Of a DNA stretch of 64,000 bases, positions 11,579 to 22,542 are shown in pieces. Below the pieces are notes generated by a model. It was not told the DNA's origin. It made no database searches and was given only the letters and a program-made list of their open reading frames with translations. The first letter of the stretch is position 1. Every line of letters starts with the position of its first letter. Made by a program: the position numbers and the translations under genes. This stretch comes from Podospora comata (lineage: Eukaryota; Ascomycota; Sordariomycetes; Sordariales; Podosporaceae): positions 5,394,001 to 5,458,000 of the forward strand of contig CP071493.1 in NCBI GenBank assembly GCA_017354895.1, read 5' to 3'.

Positions 11579-13464
11579 TAAGCTTGAACTCTGCAGAACG
11601 ACAAGCGAAACAGTTCAGGTGCTGCGAAGCCGAAAAGGATCGGCTGAGGAGGTACTTCGCTTGGAGAACCCAGAAGCCGATTGCCTTGGACTGGTGCTAT
11701 GTACGCTACCGGTAGCGATGCTAAGAGTGACAGACTAAAAGCAGTTGAAAGTCGTAACCTGATTTGAGGTTGAGGAGATCGATTGAGGGCGTAGCAGCAC
11801 GCTTGGTGATGACAGCTGTCGGCCCTGTTTGGCTTTTTTTCCTGTCTGGTAAAACGACTCCAAGTCTTCCTGCAAGCTAATGCCACGGAGAGCTGTCTCT
11901 TGAGCTGCCAAACTGCCGTTGGTTGTCGGGAACCAGCAGGTTCAGTGGTCGCGGTCCGAATCCCAGAGGCACAGAGTGCAAATGGCAGAAAATCCGCTAC
12001 ACCCGGGATGTGGGTATTATGACCGATCGAAGAGCGATTTCTGTGGCGACAGACCCGTGTCGGCAATTTCCCAATAACAAAACGCAAACTTGGATATGGA
12101 CGGCTGCGGTTTGCTCCGGCTTCCTGCTCGTCACAACTTTCTTTGGCTCGTCAACTAGCCTCGCGCAACCGAGGTCGCTGTGGAAGAATCGGTGAGCGGC
12201 AGCAGGTAGGATGACGCAAATGAGTGCTCGGTGAAGGGGAGCAGATTCGCAGGATCCGTGAAAGCCAAGCGGGCAGAGAAAGTAAGTCGACCGTTAACTG
12301 ATCGCAAACTAAGAATGAGTTGTAGACGGATCGTGTCGAGAGGGTAGGTAGGTTCTCGAACGGGGTGTGTTAACCGCGAGCGACGGCGAAAGAGTGCACG
12401 GTTGGCATGGAAGGAATAACGCGCGAGGTTGGCTAAAGAACGCGAGACATGCGGTGTCTGCTGGGTGTCGGTCGGAGCAGAGAAACCACAAAAAAGAACA
12501 AATAATACAAGGGAAATCAGACCGTGGTGATACTGGGGGCGTGACCGACCGGGCGAACGCGTGACGGGCGTCGACTTGGTTTTTGCTGTGGCAGCGGGAG
12601 AGGCAGGTTGGAAAGAGCCGGTGAGCCCTGGAAAAGGAGGACGGGGCTGATGATGTATGCTGTAGTATGGTGGGGACTTGTGCCAGCGTCGAGCTGGAAG
12701 CGCAAGGCGAGTCTCGAGGTCAGGGGAGGGTGTGTCGAGAAAAAGTGTAGTAGAGAGGGAGACTGGTCGAAGTTGGATTTAGAATCGCAGTCGGCTCGCT
12801 TCCATTGAGAGAAAGATGCGGCCCTACCTTGGGTGGATAGCGAGGTGTGTAGTTGCGGGAAACCTGGGTGCAGGTGGTTGCTTTGCTTTCCAGCAGCAGC
12901 GGAGCGGCCAGCAGTGAGAGAGCAAGTGCCACACACAACCGACAGGGGCCCAAGGCTAACAAAAAGGAGCACATCCAATATTAAGCCAGGCGACTCCTTA
13001 CTCCACCAGCCCGCACCTCTCAGCCAGTCAGAACTCGTCTCTCTGCCAGAAGTGTGCCCGCCCCCGCTAAAACAGAATGCGATCGAGCACCCTCTACCCA
13101 GTGTGAGAGCGTCTATTCTATACCTACCTTGAGGTCAGGTAGATAGATATTCAAACTCCAGAGAGCGGGCACCCGGCAGCTATGACCTAGGAAGTAGTCT
13201 CAACTCTGTCGCTCACCATCGCCCACCATGACCAGCACCAATGGGCAACGGTTGTCCTCAATTGAAAGAGAACAGAGAGTGGGGGGGGCAGGGAGCGCAG
13301 CCCGGCCCCGGGCTTACACCGTACCGGCGACTCAGGCGCCCCCCTTGGCTTGTGCTTTGTTCCCAACGCCTCAGACGGAATTCTTTACTCTCGTTTTCCG
13401 CTCACCTAGTCGCTTTCTTTGGGGGCAAGGCAATGCAATGCAACGCAGAAAGCCGAAAGTGCAG

Positions 13465-13505
13465 AGAGAGGTGCCCTGCCCAGAGAGGTGCCCAGAGAGG
13501 TGCCC
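13465..13505. repeat. Small minisatellite, three GAGAGGTGCCC units
   Basis: Three copies of GAGAGGTGCCC separated by short spacers within 41 nt, in non-coding DNA. Confidence 0.8.
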
Positions 13506-13628
13506 GGAAAGTGTTCGTCCTGTGCTTGGCGGGGTACATTGGACTTGCCCTCCACGGGTGGGTGTTGGTCGGTGGATGATCTCACTGCAGATGCCAGTCT
13601 GGCTGGCAGTAGCACACATCAGCAGCAT

Positions 13629-13648
13629 CTTACCTTACCTTACCTTAC
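13629..13648. repeat. (TTACC)n short tandem repeat
   Basis: About four units of TTACC in a row in non-coding DNA. Confidence 0.85.
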
Positions 13649-16600
13649 AGATGCCGCTTTGGATCATCACCACTGCCACTATCTGCCCATTCCTTCCCCA
13701 AACGGACATCTTCAAGAGTCAGTCCTTCGCTACAAGACCAAGGGTCCTTGCCAGCAGTTCCAGGTAGAACCTCGGGCTGGATGTCTCAGCATCCGGGACC
13801 ACACAGACAGTGGTTTCGTTTTATGCCCACCTGTGGATTTTTTCATCTCAACTTCCGTCGCAAGTACCCATAAGTTTCACAGCATGGTGCATTTGAACCT
13901 GGCATCTGGGAAACCCTTTTCGTCGAGTCCAGCCCTTCGATCTTGCTGCAGGTTTTTTCCACCCCAGGTTGTCGCTCCTGCTCCTGTCGTCCCAAGCCAG
14001 AGACCGCCAATGCCGTCACTGTCAGTCTATCCTACGCTCGTGACAGCTGTGATGCTCAGTCCAACATGCAGTATGATGGTCAGCGCCCCAGCTGAGCCGC
14101 AGAGGAGAATACGGCACCCAGGAACCTGGTCCTTTCCCCCGGATTCTCGGGCTCGGCTCAGTCATCACCCAGAGAAACAGCCACAGACTTGCACGACGGG
14201 AGATGTATGGACCATTATGGTACGACTTGGGGTTCAAGGACAAGCCAGGCACCAGGCATCCCCCAGGCCCCAGGTATCTGGGTCCAACGCTCCCGGTGGC
14301 CGGTGGCAGAGCCATCTAACTACAGGGAAGACGGTTCCATTATCATGCTCATCAAGTCACCGGACCCGATTAGGATCTCGGCCGGTGAAGAATCACTAGG
14401 CGGTGCACGACGGATACGCGAGGGCCGTATACAGAACCGCAACCTCAATTCGCCGGCCCCTTCGAGAGCCGCACAGTACGCCCAAAAGTGAAGGGCATTC
14501 AATCTCACAGCTGGTGCTTCCTAATCGCCAGCTTCTAGGACAGTGTGGCTTACTTGTAATGCAGGACAATGTCACCTTGCCCGAAGGCTGTTGCTCGCAG
14601 AGCCGGTCATCTGAAGTTTTGCTTGGACTGGCTGCTGATGTCCGGACATTGATGACACCTAGCCGCACCATCTTTGGATGAGCCACCTCAGTCAAACCCC
14701 TCCTGCAAGGCACCGCACACCATCGGAACTCCTTCTTCCCATTGCTTACCTACTCCGCAGCTACTCGCTGGATATTCGAGGGCAACTGTGGAAATGCTGA
14801 CAGCTAAGCAGCAGTATCGGCATAAACTTCTCTGGCAAAGCGCTGGTTAACCACCGTCATTGTTTGACCATTTTTGCGATCTTACTTCCGGGACTGACAC
14901 GGTTTGCTTTGATCGTACGGTCATGCTCTCATGCTCATCTATACAGCCAAAATTCCAACAGCCCGGCCACACCACACTGTCCCACCAGGTGTCTTTGAAT
15001 GGGTCGCCTCTCTTCGAGTTCGCAAAACTACTGCAGCTCTATAGTTTCAGTGTCTTTTTTCGGCTCTCTGGCGTGTGATTTCTTCCGGGTCGTAGCATCA
15101 TCGCCCATGCGGCTGGGCTAGCGTCAAGCCACCCGCTGAGCTTCTTCATCGGATCCCGACTCGGAGGACGGAGGTTGGGGATGGAGATGTGCTTCTTTGG
15201 AATCTCGGAGGCCGCTCTTCCCTCAGCAATGGCACTGTTCCCCACATTGATTTGTTTCTCTTGCTATCCTCTCTTGCGTACTTAAGTCTCAATTTGCGTA
15301 AGTTTGTCCAGTTGCTGGAAACTAGTTGTCCCGCCGTCACTTAACTGGATCTCCCGCTTCGAAGGTCCTGGAGAGCATAGCGTGCTTCTTGCAAGTGCTG
15401 GTGATCAAGACTGCTGAGAGCGTATCGGTTCGTCTTTTAATTAGCCTGGAGGCCGTTTTTCTTTTATTTAACTTAAACAAGGTTGCGCGTCCCCCTTTGG
15501 CTTGGGTCCTAGAACATTATTCGTAGCTCAAAGCAGCTGCAGGTCCTCCAGCGGGAACACGCGAACCAAAGCCGATGTACCGAGAGTTGCGTGGAATTCG
15601 TTGACCAATATGGGCATGGCAATCTAAACGCTGGGCAATGCTATGTCTATGTAGTGCGGTGGTTTCTATTTCTAGCCGCTTCTTTTCCTTCTCTCTCGGG
15701 GTCTGGGAGGCTACGGTATGTTCCTTGCATGGGAAAATTCTTGCCAGATAGAGAAATACAACATCACTGGCATCATGCTGTGGTTTGTTGAACATACGCA
15801 CGGGCATACCTGTCAAGGGTGATCGGCTTGTGTAGTATAGTTCATTCCTCCGACAATCTAGATCGGTTCGCTTTAGGGAACGGCGATCCTCACCAAAAAC
15901 CGATGACGATTTTGTCCTCCCTGTGAGGTGTGTCGGGTAAGGGGAAGCTTGAAACTTGACGACGACAAGAATCAACGACATTCCCGCCAGCCGAGGCTGT
16001 CCAGTCACTTGTCGGGTCTTCGATCGAGGGAATACAGTTTCAATTGAGGCTAATTGAAACCACAATATGAGCCCCCCCGCCCCCCACGTATCTTGTCCTT
16101 TATTTTTCTTTGACGTCAACAAAAAAACACACAAGTCCCGTTTTCTTTGTTCGACTGTTGTAAAACCGTTTGAAGAAGATTGGGGCCAAGAATCGCTCCT
16201 TGGGACCCCGCAATTCATCCAGCCAATCGGGACTCGGGAGCCGCTCTTTCACCATGCCAAGAGTCGCTGACATCAGCAGCAAGGGGACAAGGCCCGGGGG
16301 GGGGGCCCAGGGTCAGCTAACCCCAACCCTCCGTTGAGCTGGGACCCCTCTCTTCGACGTGGTGAGTGGGGCAGCTGAGTTCCACTTCCTCCAACGGCCG
16401 AGCCGGGTCTTGTCATGGTCTCTTGGTCAGGGGTAGGGTTAACTTTGGACAGGGCCCTTTTCGCAGACACGACGACCTGCGACGTTATCTGCTTCAAAAG
16501 TTATCGACGGCTTGTGTTTAGCTGCGTCTATGGTAGCCGTGGCCTGGGGTTTATGTTTCATGATTTTCATCTTGGTTTTCTATTGATTCCCTTTGGTAGG

Positions 16601-16879
16601 GCGATCTTGTTACCTTCTGTTCTTCTTCAGGGGGGTTTTCCTGAAGCGGTCGGTTTGTCGCGATCCCTGAAAATAAGCATTTGACGCGATTGATATCAAG
16701 ACCCTGCTTTCCCCCTTTTTTGTTCCTCTTGACCTTGCAAAGTTGCAACCGTCATTTACTTTTGGGTTTTCTTCGGTCGGTCTTTTTCTATTTTTCTAGG
16801 CATTCCGGAACTTTCCGTTTTAGCAAGACGACAGTTGGAATTGGGGCATTCACAGCATTGCAAGGAGACACCAAGCAAG

Positions 16880-17792
16880 ATGTTCTCCGGCCTGGCGCAA
16901 AAGGCAGCGCTCAAAAAAATCGGCTTGCCATCTGACACCTTCTCACAAATCTCCAACGCCTTCAGCAATGACACCTCCTCATCACCACAACCGTCCAGGC
17001 AACCAAACAAACTCAGAAAATCCCCCCCAGACCCCAACAACACCGACAACAAATCCTGGTTCTCGGTTTCCTCCCTCCCACTAACCGTCCAACCCTGGCT
17101 CTCCCCACCACCACCCCCAGTCCCAGTTTCCAAACCCCCCAGAATAGGCGACCTAGCTCCCACGGACCCAGACCGCATCTTATCACCACAACTCGGCCCC
17201 TCAGGCGGAAACCGCAAGACAATCGTTGTCTTTCTCCGCTGCGTCGGTTGTGCCTGTAAGCTCCCCATTCGTCCCACCCCTCTCACAAAACAGCACATAT
17301 CTAACCTCCCCCAAAGTCGCCCAACAAACCTTCACCGACCTCCGCAACCTCTCCCTCAAACACCGCGATGTAGCCTTCCTAGCAGTATCCCACTCCTCCC
17401 CCGCCGCCACAGAGAAATGGGTTTCCCTCATCGGCGGCAAGGGCAACGTCAAGATTGTCTACGACCCCCAACGCAAGATCTACGCTAGCTGGGGCATGGG
17501 GACGGGTGGGTGGGGTTACTTGCTGAACGTGAACACGCAGGTGAACGGGTTCAAGACGAAGGGGTGGTTGGGAACGACTGTGGCGGCGAGTGTGGAGAGG
17601 ACAGAGGGGTTTAGTTCGATGAAGAGGCTGGGGCAGGGGGAGGTGGAGGAGGGGATGAAGATGGGGAATAAGTGGCAGGAGGCTGGGGGGTGGGCGGTGG
17701 ATGGGAGGGGGAGGGTGGTTTGGGGGGGGAAGCTTGCAAAGGCGGATGAGAGTTTGGGGTTGGAGGAGGGGGTGAGTTTGTTGAAGTTGTGA
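16880..17792 (+). CDS. AhpC/TSA-superfamily (peroxiredoxin-like 2 type) thioredoxin-fold protein
   Basis: Exons 16880-17255 and 17317-17792 join across a 61-nt intron (donor GTAAGC, branch CTAAC, acceptor AAAG). The join closes in phase to 283 residues and restores the redox motif. Residues 1-110 are a Pro/Ser-rich leader. The thioredoxin-like domain then starts with KTIVVFLRCVGCAF, giving a CxxC pair Cys121/Cys124. It is followed by TFTDLRNL, FLAVSHSS, WVSLIGGKGNVKIVYDP and IYASWGMGTGGWGYLL, the block order of AhpC-TSA_2/Prxl2 proteins. The expected role is a thiol redox or peroxidase-like activity in the cytosol; the true substrate is unknown for most fungal members. The C-terminus carries WAVDGRGRVVWGGKLAKADE, typical of these proteins. 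Confidence 0.88.
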
Positions 17793-18950
17793 TGATGGGA
17801 GGGGGTGAAAAGTAGGGTTTGTTATGATGTGATGATTTTGGGGGTTTAGTTTGGAGTTTAGGCGTTTGTGTATCGAATATTTGGGTGGGCATGGGATCTG
17901 AATATGACCAGGATCAGAACGGAGCTCAACATGAGCTTGCTAAGCCCATGAAAATGTCATTCAACTCATTCCAATCCCTGAACTTTTGTTCCACCATCTC
18001 TGGAGACTCTTCTGCAATAAGACTCTAAAAGGGCTAGATCTCACCCCCATCCACTCCAGGCGCTTACTCACCCCTAGCCCAGCACCACCACGTTTCTCCT
18101 ACCCTCTTTCTGCTTCTTATTGGCCAATACGGCATATAAACGTCTATTGCAGAATGTATTGCCTGACATCTATCCGTACCTAACCTAAACCCTCAACATT
18201 TCCTACAGGGGCGAGGCTAGGCTGCACCTCGGCCACCACCACCAGCATCCATTGCGGATCAAATTCCGCTTGCAAGGCCAGATCACAACCGGCCTGGCAT
18301 TCAACTCGAGGCTATGTGCAGAGGACACAGTAAAATTCGGCATGTCGTGGATGGAGCATGTGCCGCTGGGGAGGCAGGCAGGGCCACAAAAACAGACCGA
18401 GAGACCTACCGACTCGGCCGAGAGGGGCATGCAGAGTCCCTTACAGCGCCGTAGCTGTAAGGCTGTCAAGTTTCCGGGGTAAGGTTGATGCCTTCGGGTA
18501 AGGCAGAGATGTTCTCGCAAAGGAAAGGGAGGTTTGTGCGGCGATTGGTGGCTGGTTGTGAAAAGATCCCCCCCTTGGATGAGCCACAAAACCCCGATCG
18601 AATTTGGGCATATTACATCAAAAGTCGATGCCCTTGCAACACCAACGTGAGATACGGTTGTCATCGTTCCTACTCAAAAGCAGGCAGTACTTTTTTACAA
18701 GCATTGAGATGCTCCTCCTACCAAGGCAGAAAAGTACTAACCCCAAGATAAGGTGTATAATGTTTGCACCCTGGGCATCCAACACACACCCACCCGTGCC
18801 ACAAACAACGTCATAATCACGCCGTGCAACATGTTCACCACATTTGAACCCTCCGCTCCCGGAAAACAACGGGTCTCGGTTTCGGGGGACGGAAAATCGG
18901 AAAGATTTCAGCCCGGAACATCGTGTTATACGGCAGGCAGCCGAGACCAC

Positions 18951-18981
18951 ACCACCACCACCACCACCACCACCACCACCA
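18951..18981. repeat. (CCA)n trinucleotide microsatellite
   Basis: About ten perfect CCA units in non-coding DNA. Confidence 0.95.
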
Positions 18982-20536
18982 ACTCCCAAGAGGACTCACA
19001 TCTTTTCCAAGCAGGCCCCCCGTCCCAGCCCCCAAAGAGGCAACTTTTGAATCAAACCTCACAAAAACAACCCGACCTTGAGACAAGAGCTTGGTTATTC
19101 ACTTTCTACCACCACACCACCCCCTTTCCTTTTGCCCAGAACCGCCCCCGTAAGCACACTATGCACTGTCAAAAAATAGGAGGTTTGTTTACATCCACCT
19201 CCCCGTCCCCCCCTTTACCACATCGTGTTTACCCCCCAACACCAACACCATACTGAATCAAGTTGACAACCAACCAAAAAAAATTGCATATTATTAGGTG
19301 TGTGAAAAGTACAAAGGTAGCTTGTAGTAAATAAAAAATGGAATCCCAAAGTGATGCTGTCAGTGTGAAAAAAAAACCCCATGGTGATAATTTGGCAGAT
19401 GCATAATCGCAACTCTCAACCCTCCAATCCCTCAAATGTTAAAGGCAATAATAACCCCGCACGACCAACCCCAGAAATGTATGTTGTTTCCTTCTCTTCG
19501 CCCCCCATCCAACACCCAAAAGGCCCGGGGAAAAAACACATGTCCTACTCCCTCAAACCTTGAGACCCGACCCTGAAAGAATTCACCCAAAAACAATCCA
19601 CCAGTGTGTCCCCCAATCCCAGTCTTCACCTCCATCCCGACATCCCACCCAGATATCTCCATCTCCTTGCCTATTAGCCACCATGCCAAATATACACCAC
19701 CCACCCTTTTCTCACCTTCCACCACTCACTGCCCACTATCCCTTCAACCTCCTCCACACAACCTCACCACAAACAACACCAAAAGCCACACTCAAAAACA
19801 AACCCGCTTGCAATTCTCTCAAAGCCAACTATGATGATAACAAAGTAGCTAAGTTTTTTTTTTCCCCTTCAGGCATGTCTTTTCCCTCCATGCAAAAGCA
19901 AAAATAAAAGATGTAATAACCCCCCACTCTCCCTCAAGACTAGGAAAAACAAATCCCAAGAATAACACCACCGCCTTAACCTCCCACCAATCCCGACCCC
20001 CAATCCCCCCATGTGCATTTGTTCTTGTTCCTTCCTCCTCTTACCACCCTTCCAAATACCTACCCCCTCCCCTCTCGAAAACACCATGAGCAAAAGGTAA
20101 CAACAAGAGTAGCACACAAAGACGCCTCAGTGTAAAAAGAAAGTGAATAAGAGCCCACCAAAACCCCAACCAACCACCAACACACCACCAATGCAGAAAA
20201 CAAAACAAAACAAAACAAAAACAAAAAACAAAAAGACCCTCCAAACAAAAATCCCAATTTCCTCCTCTTTTTTGTTTTCCCCCACCTTCAAAACCCCACA
20301 ATCAGCCTTCCACCAAACCCATCCATCATCTATCCCCCCTTGATGTTTGCTGTGCAACGCAAAAGTAACACTCGACACGCCTCCCGCCAGATTCCCATAT
20401 AACAATGCCCAATTGCCCCACGCCAAGAACCATAAAACACCAAATGTCTTGATCTCCACCTTTTTTAAAACCCATTTGACCAGCGAAAAAGCGCCTCATG
20501 ATCGTGCCCCCAATCCGCCGTCCTGTGTTGTTGTAG

Positions 20537-20570
20537 TTGTTGTTGTAGTAGTAGTAGTAGTAGTAGTTGT
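20537..20570. repeat. (GTT)n(GTA)n(GTT)n compound microsatellite
   Basis: GTA units flanked on both sides by GTT units, about 34 nt, in the presumed 3' UTR of the gene ending at 20687. Confidence 0.9.
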
Positions 20571-20686
20571 TGCTGTGCGTGTATAGCTGCACAAAAATCC
20601 CCGCCTAGCCTGACTCCATCAGAAAAACCTAAATGTTGTGTTGATTGCAGGGCAGTTTGTATGGAAAATAATCTTCCACCACCTGA

Positions 20687-22542
20687 TTAACCCCAGACGC
20701 TAGCCTGGGGCTTGCTATTGCCCCAACCACCACGACCGCCACCCCAGCCGCCCAGCCCAACATTCCCAGCAGTCTCAGCCGTGGCCGAGGCAGGAGCAAG
20801 GGCCGCCCCGTTATCCTCAGCACCCCCAACACTGTAACCTTGGCTCAAAGGCGAAGGCAACGGAGTCGTCGACCGTTTGTTCAAAGCCGGGTTCGACGGC
20901 GATCCGCCGCTCACCGAAGGGCGAGTCCCAATGGGAGCAACAGACCCCTGGCCGGGCTTGCCGCCCTGAGAGGCCTGGCGAGGCGGGGACCCTCCGGGAG
21001 AAGAAGCGCTGGTGCGAGTCGTTTGCTGAGCCAGAGGGGCGTCGTACATACCCTTTCCTCCACCGCCGGGGTTAGACTGAGGGCTCGAGTTGCTGTTGGC
21101 GCGTGCCTGGTCGTTACCTCCGGCAGATGCAAGTCCCTGTCCGCCCTCCAAAGGACCCTGGGCGTTGGGATCAATCTGGCCCAAAGAAGCACGGCCGGAA
21201 TCATACATGGGACCCCCGCCATAGAAGCCGCGAGCCTGGGGAGGAGGGGGGCCACCAGGAAATTCACCCTCGCCGTACAGTGCCTGGCGTTGTTGAGCAA
21301 TAAGCTTCCGGCGCTCTTCCTCAGGCAGGCTGTTTGGGCTCAAGGTGCGGTCGGGCTTGTTAAACCCAGCAGGATCGACGATGGCAGCTAGAGGAAAAGT
21401 TGGCGTTAGCTTATAGTCTCCCAAAATGGATCTTGCCGGGAAGGAACAGTTAGGAAAAATAGGTGTAGACAGAGAGATCCGCCCCAAAACATCCTCGTAT
21501 ACACAGTTTAGGAAGCACAGGACCATGTGGCGTCGAACCGCACTTGTGGCACAACACAGTTTGGGGACAGAAGCGGATGAAGCCCGAAAAAGGTGCCAAG
21601 CGCTTCTATTTTGTTTTTTTCTGATTTTTTTTTGTTTTGTCTTTGGTGTGATATGGTAGGAAGGTTTCTGATGCTATACAGAAGAGGGCGGCCTACTCCG
21701 GTTGTATTGCTGCTCCTGATGGTAATTACGAAGCTCACGCTCCCGCTGAGCAGCCATTCTCCTCTTGGCCTGCATCATCTGCTCCGCCTCGTTCGAGCCG
21801 CGCGAGGTCTGGTGCCGCTGCGATGCGTAGAAGTTCTGCAGGTTGGACGGGTTCTGGTGAGGAGGACCGCCGCGGACATCACCAAAGTCGGCCACGGAGT
21901 GGGGACGGGATCCGGGGCCACCGCCGGGAGCACGGGGATCTGGATGACTCAAATGTCAGTGGGTCGGGGCTCATCAGCACTGGCCCGGCCAGCCCCAGAC
22001 TATACTCACCGAAGCCTGGGTATCTCCTGGGTGCAGCAATCATGTTAGGAGGAACAAACTCACGACGACCACCCACGCCAGGCGCTCCATACATCTTCCC
22101 GCTCTTGAGCAGGTTGTCGATGGCACGGTCAACCTCTGCACAGCATCAATGTCAGTGGATATTGCCCCAAGCCCCTATTTTCCATCAAACATTCCACCAT
22201 TTCCAGCCACAACAGCATGTTGTTCTTGTTGGATTGGTTGAGTTCGGATGTATTCGTGATGGTAAAGTATAAATCGGCCGTAGAAAAGTGCAGGTTTCAA
22301 ACATACCCTCGAGCTGGTGGGAAAACGCCGCAGGCTCCTCGCGGGGGATGACCGAACTAGCACCTGCATGGGAGTTGTGTTGTCAGCAAAAGGAACGACG
22401 TCTATTAACAATCGAAGCCCAAAAGGGTGAGCGACATACCGGACCGCGCGGGAGGAGGGGTCTGGTGATCCCAGCCGCCACCGACCTGAGGAGGAGGAGC
22501 GGGAGGCCATTGCGATTGCGAATTCTCGTAGTATGCCGCCAT
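20687..22542 (-). CDS. Conserved ascomycete protein of unknown function, five exons, 409 residues
   Basis: Exons in transcript order: 22440-22542, 22307-22363, 22010-22135, 21697-21939 and 20687-21387. All four introns interrupt a codon after its first base, and the exon lengths sum to exactly 410 codons. Junctions restore the order ARSG/ASSVIPREE, HQLE/EVDRAIDNLLKSGKMYG, YPGFG/DPRAPG and EQQYNR/TAIVDPAG. The last intron (21388-21696) is 309 nt and uses donor GTAGGC. Features: a Pro-rich start; a short helical block EVDRAIDNLLKSG; a charged helix at about 145-175 with EAEQMMQAKRRMAAQRE; a second helix EEERRKLIAQQRQALYG; and a Gly/Pro/Ser-rich, probably disordered C-half ending in QASVWG. The helices look like coiled-coil or interaction segments. 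I recall uncharacterised relatives in other ascomycetes but no function. The 5' leader is long. Confidence 0.85.

Larger units (their letters stand above)
11579..16879. other. 5.3-kb gene-poor stretch between two divergent genes
   Basis: No frame here carries a recognisable motif. The longest (13419-14399 on plus, 15517-16218 on minus) have no protein-like composition and cross short tandem repeats. The part next to 11578 probably holds the promoter and a long 5' leader of the nucleotidyltransferase; the part next to 16880 holds that of the thioredoxin-fold gene. A poly-G run sits near 16296-16306. Confidence 0.55.
17793..20686. other. 2.9-kb tail-to-tail intergenic stretch, no supported gene
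   Basis: No frame with protein-like content. From about 19100 on, the plus strand is strongly A/C-rich (CCACC, AAAACAAAA runs), as expected for the T/G-rich 3' UTR of the minus-strand gene ending at 20687. Confidence 0.6.

Noticed and set aside
13419-14399. 326-codon plus-strand frame
   Set aside because: Crosses a minisatellite and a TTACC array, has no motif and no protein-like composition, and overlaps another long frame of equal quality.
15517-16218. 233-codon minus-strand frame
   Set aside because: No recognisable block, no supporting splice or start context. It lies in the promoter area of the 16880 gene.
16430-16442. TAGGGTTAA, telomere-like word
   Set aside because: A single copy only; no array, so chance.
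18203-18664. 153-codon minus-strand frame
   Set aside because: No recognisable content and unsupported by splice sites or neighbours.
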